Notes under the pieces: model-generated
Databases searched by the model: none
The model's input: only the letters and a program-made list of their open reading frames with translations
What the model was told of the DNA's origin: nothing
Position numbers and translations under genes: made by a program
Shown: piece by piece, positions 26,394 to 35,200 of the stretch
Position numbering within the stretch: position 1 is the stretch's first letter
Layout: each line of letters starts with the position of its first letter
Origin: Paraburkholderia sp. SG-MS1
GTDB lineage: Bacteria; Pseudomonadota; Gammaproteobacteria; Burkholderiales; Burkholderiaceae
Assembly: GCF_012275575.1 (NCBI RefSeq)
Contig: NZ_NPIH01000201.1
Span: forward strand, 1-57,253
DNA: 57,253 bases
Direction: 5' to 3'

Positions 26394-26636
26394 ATGGCTA
26401 ATCATCCGCTGTACGGTGTTGTTCTGACCTACCTGGAGGATCGCCAGGAGTTTGCATTGCAGACTATCGATCGCGCTAGGCTGGAGCCGGTCATGACCGG
26501 AAGATTCGCAGTACCGTACGCCTGCTCATGCGGGCGTCATTTTATTGCTGTCAGGAACGGCAACAACTGTGAGCCGCGAGATTGCGGCGTCAGCGCATCA
26601 GAGGACATTAGCGCGCGACGTCTGGCGCGCAGCTGA
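26394..26636 (+). pseudogene. Truncated putative immunity paralogue 2
   Basis: The first 40 or so residues (HPLYGVVLTYLEDRQEFALQ, IDRARLEPV) clearly match the other paralogues. From about residue 42 the frame runs through a terminator hairpin and unrelated sequence, so the conserved LDDEFARRLG and IALGQPDI half is lost. Its ATG overlaps an in-frame TAT-TAA, as TAATG. Presumably non-functional after a deletion that joined its 5' half to intergenic DNA. Confidence 0.65.
26518..26545 (+). terminator. Terminator-like hairpin inside truncated paralogue
   Basis: ACGCCTGC and GCGGGCGT pair with one G-T wobble around TCAT, followed by CATTTTATT. It resembles the terminator at 26305-26328 and marks where coding similarity to the immunity family ends. 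Confidence 0.5.
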
Positions 26637-26639
26637 TCG

Positions 26640-26705
26640 AGCACCGAGCACTGGGCGCTGTGTCCAGCGAATGCATTCGACAGATATCGGCAGTGGGGCT
26701 ATTGA
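26640..26705 (+). pseudogene. Fossil of a toxin C-terminus before paralogue 3
   Basis: Read in the frame whose stop overlaps the ATG at 26705, this stretch encodes a tail WALCPANAFDRYRQWGY then stop. It lines up with VALCKQRAFQTYQQCRGY then stop at the end of the Rhs fragment: shared ALC, AF, Y, Q and terminal GY. It is too short to function and looks like the leftover 3' end of a displaced toxin cassette. Confidence 0.5.
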
Positions 26706-26980
26706 TGGCTAAACATCCGCCGTATTCCGTGGTTCTGACCTACACCGAAGATCCTCAGCAGTTGATCATGCAAGCTGTAGATTCAGCCAGGCTGGCTCCG
26801 CTCAAAAGCGGAATTATGGAAGTGCCGTTTTTTGTGGACGATGAGGAGTTCAAGTTTGACGACGAACTGGCGCGACAGCTTGGAGTTGCAATGCTCAATG
26901 TGATTGCGTTGGGCCGACCTGACATCAACCAACACCTCGCCGTCACACAGGAGCCGATCGACAGGCCGTTAAAAAAGTAA
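26705..26980 (+). CDS. Small acidic protein, putative immunity paralogue 3
   Basis: A 91-residue intact copy: KHPPYSVVLTY, VDSARLAPL, MEVPFFVDDEEF, DDELARQLGVAML and IALGRPDINQ. Roughly half the positions are identical to the copy at 27155. Its ATG overlaps TGA of the toxin-tail fossil (TGATG). With no intact toxin upstream it is an orphan, which in Rhs systems can still protect against neighbours carrying the matching toxin. Confidence 0.65.
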   Translation: MAKHPPYSVVLTYTEDPQQLIMQAVDSARLAPLKSGIMEVPFFVDDEEFKFDDELARQLGVAMLNVIALGRPDINQHLAVTQEPIDRPLKK

Positions 26981-27154
26981 TTGCGCATTGATCGGGTAAC
27001 TTGAGAGAACGATGCTCGATGATCGCGATGGTATGGTCTGACGTTTGCAGGTATAGCAACAACAGTGGGAACTTTATTGCAGCGGCGGCGGGACCTTGGT
27101 GCCGCCTGTTGCCCTACGATTTGATCTTGTCATTCTTTAGTGCAGGGAATATTG

Positions 27155-27430
27155 ATGGCAGTTGATCCACCGCGTTCCGTGGTTCTGAACTACGACGAGG
27201 AGCAGCAACGGCTGACGGTGAAGTTAGTTGAGCCGGCCAAGCTGGCCCCGCTCCTGGCCGGATTGTTCGAAGTGCCAATCCTGTTGGATGATTTCGATTT
27301 CAGGCTTGACGACGAATTCGCGCGACGGCTTGGAGTCGGAATGCTTAATGCGATAGCGCTGGGTCAGCCTGACATCAAGCAGTACATGACGCTTACGCTG
27401 CCCCCGGTCAATAGGCCGTCAGGACAGTAA
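27155..27430 (+). CDS. Small acidic protein, putative immunity paralogue 4
   Basis: A 91-residue intact copy: PPRSVVLNY, EPAKLAPLLAGLFEVPILLDD (seen as AKLAPLLAGLFEVP), DDEFARRLGVGMLNAIALG and QPDIKQY. The frame overlapping its ATG ends in Cys-Arg-Glu-Tyr-stop (TGATG), close to the Cys-Arg-Gly-Tyr-stop of the Rhs fragment, although an earlier stop interrupts that relic. The 174-bp gap upstream holds nothing else recognisable. Confidence 0.65.
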   Translation: MAVDPPRSVVLNYDEEQQRLTVKLVEPAKLAPLLAGLFEVPILLDDFDFRLDDEFARRLGVGMLNAIALGQPDIKQYMTLTLPPVNRPSGQ

Positions 27431-27824
27431 GTGACCTGATGTGAAGCGTGGCAGGAGGGCCGATCTTCGGCTTCGCATGCGACTGGACTACGACTATTTG
27501 CCGGCGCGCAAGCACGGGCGGAGGGCGATCAAGTGGACACCTGCAGAGGAGGCGGCCTAGGCGACCGCTTGAGAATCACCGGAAGTGATTTACGACGCCC
27601 ACCTTGCGCAAGCGAGCTTTCCGCACCACCGACTGCGTACCGGCGACCAATGCTTACGCATGAACCGCGCGCCGATCCTGCTGCTGTATCAAGCACTTGG
27701 CGGGGATATGAGAAGGTTGTCCACAGGCTTGCCAACATTTTAGGTGGACAAGTTTTTGCTCTCGGCGCGGACGTTCAAACGCTCCCAACTATTACGACGC
27801 CAAAGGCACCCAACCTCAGGCGCC
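27431..27824. other. Intergenic gap with right copy of the direct repeat
   Basis: A 394-bp gap between the last immunity paralogue and the stop of the convergent GntR gene. Apart from the repeat at 27688-27737, I see no gene, terminator or promoter that I can support. Confidence 0.5.
27688..27737 (+). repeat. Right copy of 50-bp direct repeat bounding the Rhs island
   Basis: Same orientation as 25056-25105 with six mismatches in 50 positions by my count, all in the first 28 bases. The two copies bracket the whole Rhs/immunity region, about 2.6 kb apart. Confidence 0.75.
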
Positions 27825-28550
27825 TCAAGTCTTCGACGACGACCCCGCCACCGCTTCCTGCGATTGCACCTGCAAAACCGCATCGCGCTTGTCGAGCAAA
27901 TGCTGCCGCAGAATCGCGCTCAGCTTCTTGCCGTCACGTGCTTCTAACGCCTTCAGCATTTCATCGTGATCGTGAATCGCACTGTCCCACTTCGGAACCT
28001 GAAAGTTCGAACGGAACCTGAGTGCTTGCAAGCGCCGGTTCACCGCGATATAGGTTTGCCGCAGCGCTGAATTTCTCGCTGCCTCGTTGATCTTGTCGTG
28101 GATCGCCTGGTTGCGGCTGTAATAGCCGGGCAGATCGTTTTGCGTGCGGCACGCGAGCATCGCGTAATGCAGCGCCTTGATCTCGGCAAGCTCGGCAGCA
28201 GTCATGCGTTCCGCGGCCAGTTCGCCGGAAAACGCTTCGAGACCGCTCATCAGTTCGAAGGTCTCACGCAGTTCCGCCTCCGACATTTTCGACACCGACG
28301 CGCCCCGATTCGGCGAAATCTCGATTAGCCCTTCGGCGGCCAGCACTTTCAGCGCTTCGCGCAACGGCGTGCGCGAAATGCCGAGGGTCTCGCACAACTC
28401 CCGCTCGTTCAGTTTCTTGCCCGGCTCCAGCACCCCTTCGACGATAAAGCGGCGAATGTGCTCGACCACCGTGTCGTGCAGGCGCTGGCGCTCGACCTTC
28501 GGCATCAGCGGGGAGGCGGGCACGCTCGCAATGAAATCCGAATTTTGCAT
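27825..28550 (-). CDS. GntR-family regulator, FadR/VanR subfamily
   Basis: A 241-residue regulator. The N-terminal winged helix shows IRRFIVEGVLEPGKKLNERE, LCETLGISRTPLREALKVLAAEGLI and PNRGASV, all classical GntR features. The helical FCD effector domain follows, with possible metal ligands in the HDKINEAARN and HDHDEMLKAL segments. I take the ATG at 28550, preceded by GAGGG; one seven codons upstream lacks a ribosome site. It is divergent from the aminotransferase operon at 28712, and matching operator-like sequences lie at both starts. Confidence 0.9.
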   Translation of the reverse strand: MQNSDFIASVPASPLMPKVERQRLHDTVVEHIRRFIVEGVLEPGKKLNERELCETLGISRTPLREALKVLAAEGLIEISPNRGASVSKMSEAELRETFELMSGLEAFSGELAAERMTAAELAEIKALHYAMLACRTQNDLPGYYSRNQAIHDKINEAARNSALRQTYIAVNRRLQALRFRSNFQVPKWDSAIHDHDEMLKALEARDGKKLSAILRQHLLDKRDAVLQVQSQEAVAGSSSKT

Positions 28551-28557
28551 ACAAAAA
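28539..28557 (-). promoter_or_regulatory. Operator-like site over the GntR regulator start codon
   Basis: On the minus strand this reads TTTTTGTATGCAAAATTC, overlapping the regulator's own ATG. It is almost the same as the site at 28678-28696. The TTGTATGCAA core resembles GntR/FadR operators, suggesting autoregulation. Confidence 0.6.
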
Positions 28558-28677
28558 CCCTCATCTCGCATGAATGGGAATTTTATCGGAAGCGGAAAGA
28601 TTAGTTAATAGCGCGGGTAAACACCGGCGTTCACTCGCACATTTGGCCTTGGGAGCGTCCGGCTTCGTCTGATATAG

Positions 28678-28696
28678 TTTTTTGAATGCAAAATTC
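28678..28696 (+). promoter_or_regulatory. Operator-like site before the aminotransferase operon
   Basis: TTTTTTGAATGCAAAATTC lies just before the GGAGGAG ribosome site of the aminotransferase gene and shares all but one position of an 18-base core with the site over the regulator start. A repressor bound here would block transcription or early elongation. Confidence 0.6.
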
Positions 28697-28711
28697 AATC
28701 GGAGGAGTTAC

Positions 28712-29932
28712 ATGCTCAAGCTAGACTTTCATCCCGCTGGACGTCACTTTCTGCAGATTCCGGGTCCGAGCCCGGTGCCCGACCGCATCCTCCGCGCGAT
28801 GAGCTATCCGACCATCGACCATCGCGGCCCCGAGTTCGGCGCGCTGGGTCTGAAGGTGCTCGACGGCATCAAGAAGATCTTCAAGACGCAGCAGCCCGTT
28901 GTGATCTATCCGGCCTCCGGCACGGGCGCATGGGAAGCCGCGCTGTCCAACACACTGAGTCCCGGCGACCACGTGCTGATGTTCGAGACGGGCCACTTCG
29001 CGACGCTGTGGAAAAAGATGGCGGACAAGCTCGGGCTGAAGCCCGAGTTCCTCGGCTTGCCGGGCATCGAAGGCTGGCGGCGTGGGGTTCAGCCGCAGAT
29101 GATCGAGGAGCGTCTGCGCGCCGACACGCAACGCACGATCAAGGCGGTGTGCGTCGTGCATAACGAAACTTCCACCGGCGTCACATCCGACATCGCCGCC
29201 GTGCGTCGCGCGATCGATGCGGCGGGCCATCCGGCACTGCTGCTCGTCGACACGATCTCGGGCCTCGCCTGTGCCGACTATCGCCACGACGAGTGGGGCG
29301 TCGACGTCACCGTGTCGGGCTCGCAAAAGGGCTTGATGCTGCCGCCGGGCATCAGCTTCAACGCGATCTCGCCGAAAGCGCTGGCCGCCAGCAAGCACGC
29401 GAAACTGCCGCGCAGCTTCTGGGACTGGAGCGAAATCGTCGAGATGAACGAGACCGGCTACTGGCCGTACACGCCTAACACGAATCTGCTCTACGGCCTG
29501 CACGAAGCGCTGGAAATGATTCTCGGCGAAGGGCTCGACAACGTGTTCGCGCGTCACGAGCGTCTCGCCGAAGCGACCCGCCGCGCGGTGCGCGCGTGGG
29601 GCCTGGAGATCCAGTGCGCGGACCCGGCCGTATATAGCCCGGTGCTGACCGGCGTGATGATGCCCGAGGGCATCGACGCCGACGCGGTGCGCAAGCTCAT
29701 CTACGAACGCTTCGACATGTCGCTCGGCACGGGTCTCGGCAAGATGAAAGGCCGCATGTTCCGCATCGGCCACCTCGGCGATTGCAACGACCTGATGCTG
29801 CTCGCGACGCTGGCCGGCTGCGAGATGGGTCTGCGGCTCGCGGGTGTGCCCCTCAAGGAAAGCGGTCTGCCTGCCGCTATGGAGTGGTTGAGCCAGCCGG
29901 CCACGTCCGCGGGTTTGAAAGCGGCGGCCTGA
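28712..29932 (+). CDS. Class V aminotransferase (serine/alanine-glyoxylate type)
   Basis: A 406-residue PLP enzyme. The ATG at 28712 follows GGAGGAG; an upstream TTG in frame would run through the operator and is rejected. It shows IPGPSPVPDRILRAM at the start, HRGPEFG, YPASGTGAWEAALSN, VHNETSTGV, LLVDTISGLA (PLP-binding Asp) and SGSQKGLMLPPG with the Schiff-base Lys. The family transfers amino groups to glyoxylate or pyruvate. As first gene of the operon it probably deaminates the imported amino compound. Confidence 0.9.
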   Translation: MLKLDFHPAGRHFLQIPGPSPVPDRILRAMSYPTIDHRGPEFGALGLKVLDGIKKIFKTQQPVVIYPASGTGAWEAALSNTLSPGDHVLMFETGHFATLWKKMADKLGLKPEFLGLPGIEGWRRGVQPQMIEERLRADTQRTIKAVCVVHNETSTGVTSDIAAVRRAIDAAGHPALLLVDTISGLACADYRHDEWGVDVTVSGSQKGLMLPPGISFNAISPKALAASKHAKLPRSFWDWSEIVEMNETGYWPYTPNTNLLYGLHEALEMILGEGLDNVFARHERLAEATRRAVRAWGLEIQCADPAVYSPVLTGVMMPEGIDADAVRKLIYERFDMSLGTGLGKMKGRMFRIGHLGDCNDLMLLATLAGCEMGLRLAGVPLKESGLPAAMEWLSQPATSAGLKAAA

Positions 29933-29935
29933 ATT

Positions 29936-29972
29936 GCGTCTTGTGCCGCAGCCCGGCATCGGCACAAGACGC
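29936..29972 (+). terminator. Perfect 12-bp hairpin after the aminotransferase gene
   Basis: GCGTCTTGTGCC and GGCACAAGACGC pair perfectly around a 13-nt loop, three bases after the stop. No T-run follows, so it is more likely an mRNA-stabilising or attenuating hairpin than a full terminator. It separates the aminotransferase from the transporter gene. Confidence 0.5.
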
Positions 29973-30172
29973 CGGCCCATCAGCCTTGAAAGATAACAAG
30001 CAAGCAAGGCAGCAAGGGAGGGCAGGGAGCCCCCCTTCGAGAATTCGGCCAGCCGCGCATAGAACGCGGCCCGAACAACATGCAATGCGTCCGCGGCCGC
30101 GCGAGCGGCTGACGGTCAACGACGTGGCGCGCCACTCAGGCGCGTCGTCGACACATGCCATGGAGAGAGACG

Positions 30173-31459
30173 ATGAAGCGGTTTCGTGTGACCAGTGCGA
30201 CCAGTATCGTTCTAGTGATGCTATGCATCATGTACTTCATCACTTACCTTGACCGCGTGAACGTCAGCACGGCAGCGGCGGGCTTCGGCAAGGAATTCCA
30301 GCTTTCGCATACGCAGGTCGGCCTCGTATTCTCGGCCTTCGCGTATCCGTATCTGCTGTTTCAGGTGATCGGCGGCTGGGTGAGCGACCGCTTCGGCGCG
30401 AAACGTACGCTGCTGTTTTGCGGCGCGATCTGGGGCGTCGCCACCTTGCTGACCGGTTTCGCCGGCGGCCTGGCTTCGTTGCTGGCCGCGCGCGTGCTGC
30501 TTGGTTTCGGCGAGGGCGCGACGTTTCCCGCCGCGACCTCGGCGATGTCGCGCTGGGTCGCGAAGGAAAAGCGCGGCTTTGCGCAGGGCATCACGCACGC
30601 GGCGTCGCGCGTCGGCAATGCGGTAGCGCCCGCGCTGATCGTGCTGGTGATGGCGACCTGGGGATGGCGCGAATCGTTCTACATCTGCGGCGCGCTTAGC
30701 CTGCTGTGGGTCGTCGTGTGGGCGCTCACCTTCACCGAACATCCGAAGGATCATCCGCGCATCACGTCGGAAGAACTCGCGGTGCTACCCGCGCCGAAGC
30801 CGAAAGCGGCCGGCGTGCCGTGGAGCAAGCTGTTTCGCCGCATGGCGCCGGTCACGATCGTGTACTTCTGCTATGGCTGGACGCTGTGGCTGTTCCTGAG
30901 CTGGATTCCGCTTTACTTCCTGCGCAACCACCATCTGCAATTGCAGAAGTCGGCGATCTTCGCCTCCGTGGTGTTCTTCGCCGGTGTGCTCGGCGATACG
31001 CTCGGCGGCCTTGTGACTGACTGGATCTTCAAGCGCACGGGCAGTCTGAAACGCGCGCGCAGCTGGATGGTGTCGGTCTGCATGCTGTTCTGCCTGCTTT
31101 CGCTGATTCCGCTGATGTTCACGCACAACCTGATGCTGTCGATTGCGTGTCTCGCGTCGGGCTTCTTCTTCGCCGAAATGACGATCGGCCCGATGTGGGC
31201 GATTCCGATGGACATCGCGCCGGAATTCGCGGGCACCGCGAGCGGCATGATGAACACGGGCTCGGCACTGGCCGCGATCATCTCGCCGGTGGTCGGCGGC
31301 TTTCTGATCGACTACTTCGGCAACTGGAACTTGCCGTTCGTCGGCAGCATGCTGTTGATGGGCCTCGGCGTCGTGCTCGCGTTCCGCATGCAGCCCGAAA
31401 GCAAATTCGCTCTCGACCAGGCGGACAACTCGCATGTCCCGACCCGCATTGGCGCGTAA
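30173..31459 (+). CDS. MFS transporter, anion:cation symporter type
   Basis: A 428-residue, 12-helix permease of the same broad family as the one at 23621. The ATG at 30173 follows GGAGAGAG; an ATG six codons upstream is possible. Family signs are YFITYLDRVNVSTAAAGFGKE-like block (FITYLDRVNVSTA), SDRFGAKRTLL and GFGEGATFPAATSAMSRWV. It lies between the aminotransferase and hydratase-family genes and is the likely importer for their substrate. Confidence 0.9.
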   Translation: MKRFRVTSATSIVLVMLCIMYFITYLDRVNVSTAAAGFGKEFQLSHTQVGLVFSAFAYPYLLFQVIGGWVSDRFGAKRTLLFCGAIWGVATLLTGFAGGLASLLAARVLLGFGEGATFPAATSAMSRWVAKEKRGFAQGITHAASRVGNAVAPALIVLVMATWGWRESFYICGALSLLWVVVWALTFTEHPKDHPRITSEELAVLPAPKPKAAGVPWSKLFRRMAPVTIVYFCYGWTLWLFLSWIPLYFLRNHHLQLQKSAIFASVVFFAGVLGDTLGGLVTDWIFKRTGSLKRARSWMVSVCMLFCLLSLIPLMFTHNLMLSIACLASGFFFAEMTIGPMWAIPMDIAPEFAGTASGMMNTGSALAAIISPVVGGFLIDYFGNWNLPFVGSMLLMGLGVVLAFRMQPESKFALDQADNSHVPTRIGA

Positions 31460-31489
31460 GCACAAAGCACCCACCACGCTCAGTTCGCG

Positions 31490-32248
31490 ATGAAAGACAT
31501 GACCACCTCACTCAGCCGGCGTCTTGCCGAGGCACGCCGCGACCGGCTCACGCTCGACACGTTGCCGCCGCAGCAGATACCCGCCGACGCCGATGCGGCG
31601 TACGCGATCCAGCACGACATGCTGGGCATCCATGATGCGCGGATCGGCGGCTGGAAAATCGGCGCGAAGTCCGCGAGCGGTCCGATCCAGGGCGCGCCGC
31701 TGCCCGCTGCCGATCTGCACGCCGACGGCGCGCGTTTGGCGCGTGAAGGCTTTGCGCCGCTCGGGCTCGAACTGGAAGTCGCGTTTCGCTTCGGCCGCCG
31801 CTTCGAGCCGTCCCCCACGCCTTATAGCGAAGACGAGGTGATGGCGGGCATCGGTTCGATCGGCGCGACTATCGAAATCGTCGCGAGCCGGTATGCCGCG
31901 TGGCCCGACGTCGACAAGCTCGCGCAACTCGCGGATTTGCAGAATCACGGCGCGTTGATCGTCGGCGAGTTCACGCCGTATCGCGAGGACTTTCCCTTTA
32001 TCGCGCCGTCGCTGCGTTTCAGTTTCGACGGACACGATGTGGTCGAGACGGCGCCTGCGAATCCGGCCGGCGACCCGCGGCGCTTGTTGACGTGGCTCGT
32101 CAATCACGCGAGTTCGCGCGGCATTGCCGTGACGCCGGAGATGGTCGTGACCGCCGGTTCGTACACCGGCATGTTTTTCCCGCGTCACGCGGGCACGGCG
32201 AGCGGGCGCATCGAAGGGCTCGCGCCGGTCAGCGTGACGTTGTACTAG
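31490..32248 (+). CDS. 2-keto-4-pentenoate hydratase / fumarylacetoacetase-family enzyme
   Basis: A 252-residue protein of the MhpD/FAH superfamily. Conserved parts: AYAIQHDML, GGWKIGAKS, GLELEVAFRFGR (metal-binding Glu pair), ADLQNHGALIVGE and a C-terminal VTAGSYTGMFFP block. Members hydrate 2-oxo-4-pentenoates or decarboxylate and hydrolyse 2-oxo acids using Mg. ATGs at 31490 and 31499 are both possible. In this operon it may process the 2-oxo acid left by transamination. Confidence 0.82.
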   Translation: MKDMTTSLSRRLAEARRDRLTLDTLPPQQIPADADAAYAIQHDMLGIHDARIGGWKIGAKSASGPIQGAPLPAADLHADGARLAREGFAPLGLELEVAFRFGRRFEPSPTPYSEDEVMAGIGSIGATIEIVASRYAAWPDVDKLAQLADLQNHGALIVGEFTPYREDFPFIAPSLRFSFDGHDVVETAPANPAGDPRRLLTWLVNHASSRGIAVTPEMVVTAGSYTGMFFPRHAGTASGRIEGLAPVSVTLY

Positions 32249-32298
32249 GCGGCGGCTTCGCCCGTTCCCAGTCTCCTGCATTTCCACGAGCCGACGAT

Positions 32299-35200
32299 AT
32301 GACGAACCCCACCTCCGCTTTACTCGTCAAGCCGATTCATCTGGTTCCCTCCACCGCGCGGCTGACGAGTCCGCTCGCCCAGCTTCTGCGCAAGTCGCTG
32401 CGTGGCGACGTGCTGTTCGATGCGGCGAGTCGCGGCCGTTACGCGACCGATGCGTCGATCTATCAGATCACGCCGGTCGGCGTGGTGGTGCCGCGCGATC
32501 AGGACGATCTGCGCGTCGCGCTGGAGATCGCCCGCAGCGAGAAAGTGCCGCTGCTCGCGCGCGGCGCGGGCACGAGCCAATGCGGCCAGACGGTCGGCGA
32601 AGCGTTGGTGATCGACACGAGCAAGTGGCTGAACAACATCGTCGCGTTCGATGCGCAAGCGCGCACCGTCACCGTCGAGCCCGGCGTCGTGCTCGATCAT
32701 CTGAACGCGTGGCTCAAGCCGCACGGGCTGTGGTTTCCGGTGGACGTGTCGACGGCCGCGCAATGCACGATTGGCGGGATGGCCGGCAACAACTCGTGCG
32801 GCTCGCGCTCGATCGAATACGGCAACATGGTGCACAACGTCGAGGCGATCGACGCGATTCTCGCCGACGGCAGCGAAGCGCGTTTCGCTTCGCTGCGCGA
32901 GACGCCGCAAGGCGCGCGTTTGCAGCAGATTCTCGACGGCGTGACGCGCATCGCCCAGCGCGAGCACGACGAAATCGTCGCACGCGTGCCGAAGGTATTG
33001 CGGCGCGTGGCGGGCTACAACATCGACCTGTTCGATTGCCAGAACCCGCGCGCTTATACCGATGACGGCTTCGCGAATCTCGCGCATCTGCTGGTCGGCT
33101 CGGAAGGCACGCTCGCCTTCAGTCGGCAATTGACGCTGAAGCTCGCGCCGTTGCCCGCGCATAAAACGCTGGGCGTGGTCAATTTCCCGACGTTCCGGCA
33201 ATCGATGGAGTTGACGCAGCACATCGTCAAGCTGAAGCCGGTCGCGGTGGAACTGGTCGATCGCACGATGATCGATCTGGCGATGAGCAATCCTGCGTTT
33301 CGTCCGGTGATCAGCAAGGCGCTCGTCGATGAGCCGCAAGCGATCCTGCTCGTGGAGTTCGCGGGCGAGGATCGCGACGCGCAGCTCGCATCGCTCAGTC
33401 AGCTCTCGGAGCTGATGGCCGATCTGGGCCTGCCGGGTTCGGTCGTCGAGATGCCGGACGCGAACGAACAGAAAGCGTTGTGGGAAGTCCGCAAGGCCGG
33501 GCTCAACATCATGATGAGCATGAAGGGCGACGGCAAGCCGGTCTCCTTCATCGAAGACTGCGCAGTGCCGCTCGAACATCTGGCCGACTATACGAGCCGT
33601 CTGACCGAGGTGTTTCATCGGCACGGCACGGAAGGTACCTGGTATGCCCACGCGAGCGTCGGCACGCTGCACGTGCGGCCGATTCTCGACATGCGGCGCG
33701 ACGGCGCGGTGAAGATGCGCGCGATCGCCGACGAAGCGGCCGCACTCGTGCGCGAATACAAGGGCGCGTATTCGGGCGAACATGGCGACGGTTTGTGCCG
33801 TGGCGAATGGGTCGCGTGGCAGTACGGGCCGCGGCTGAATCAGGCGTTCAGCGAAATCAAGACGCTGTTCGATCCCGACAACCGCTTCAATCCCGACAAG
33901 ATCGTGCGTCCGCCGAAGATGGACGACGCGCGCCATTTCCGCTTCGCCCCGGGCTACAAGGAACAGCGCATCGACACGGCGCTCGACTGGTCGGCATGGA
34001 ACGTCGAACGCGATCCGCTGACCGGCACGCAGACCTTGCCCGGCAGCGGCAACGATCTGTCCGGCGGTCTCGCGAAGGCCGTCGAGATGTGCAACAACAA
34101 CGGCCACTGCCGCAAGTTCGACGCGGGCACGATGTGTCCGAGCTATCGCGTGACGAAGGACGAGCAGCACGTCACGCGCGGACGCGCGAATACGTTGCGC
34201 CTCGCGATCTCGGGTCAACTCGGCGAAGCGGGTCTCGCGAGCGACGACGTCAAGGACACGCTCGATCTGTGCGTGTCGTGTAAGGGCTGCAAACGCGATT
34301 GCCCGACCGGCGTCGACATGGCGAAGTTCAAGATCGAGGCGCGCGCGGCGCGCGTCAAGCGGCATGGGCTGCGTCTGCGTGACAGGCTGGTTGCCTTCAT
34401 GCCGCGCTATGCGGCCACCGCGAGCCGCATGCCGGGTCTGATGGCGCTGGCCGATAACGTGCCAGTGTTGTCGGCGTGGTTCAAGCGTTCCGTGGGCTTG
34501 GCGCCCGAACGCAGTTTGCCGCGCTTCAGGAAGTCGTTTCTGTCGAATGCCGTGCCGGGCAAAGCGGCTCGAAGCGGCGACCTGAAAGAGGTGCTGCTGT
34601 TCGTCGACACGTTCAACAACACCATGGAGCCGGACAACGCGCGCGCCGCGCAGCAAGTGCTGGAGGCCGCCGGCTATACGGTGCATTTCAATACGCGCCA
34701 GGGCGAGCGGCCGGTGTGCTGCGGCCGCACGTTCCTCGCGGCGGGGCTCGTCGATGAAGCGAAGCAGGAAGCGCGGCGCATGCTCGATCTGTTCAAGCCG
34801 TTCGTGGAGCGGGGCGTGCCAATCATCGGGCTGGAGCCGTCGTGCCTGCTTTCGTTGCGCGACGAGTTTCTGCACTACGGTTTCGGCGTGGAAGCGCAGC
34901 GGCTGTCGCAGCAGGCGTTTCTATTCGAAGAGTTTCTCGTGCGCGAGGAAAAGGCGGGTCGCTTGCAGCTTGCATTGAAGCCGTTGGCCGCGCAACAGGC
35001 GCTGGTGCATGGCCATTGCCATCAGAAGGCCTTCGATGCGTTCACGCCCGTGCAGACCGTGCTCAAGTGGATTCCGCAGTTGAAGGTATCGACGGTGGAG
35101 TCGTCGTGCTGCGGCATGGCCGGCAGCTTCGGCTACGAAGCCGAGCACTATGCGACGTCGCAGGCAATGGCGGAATTGTCGCTGTTGCCCGCCGTGCGCA

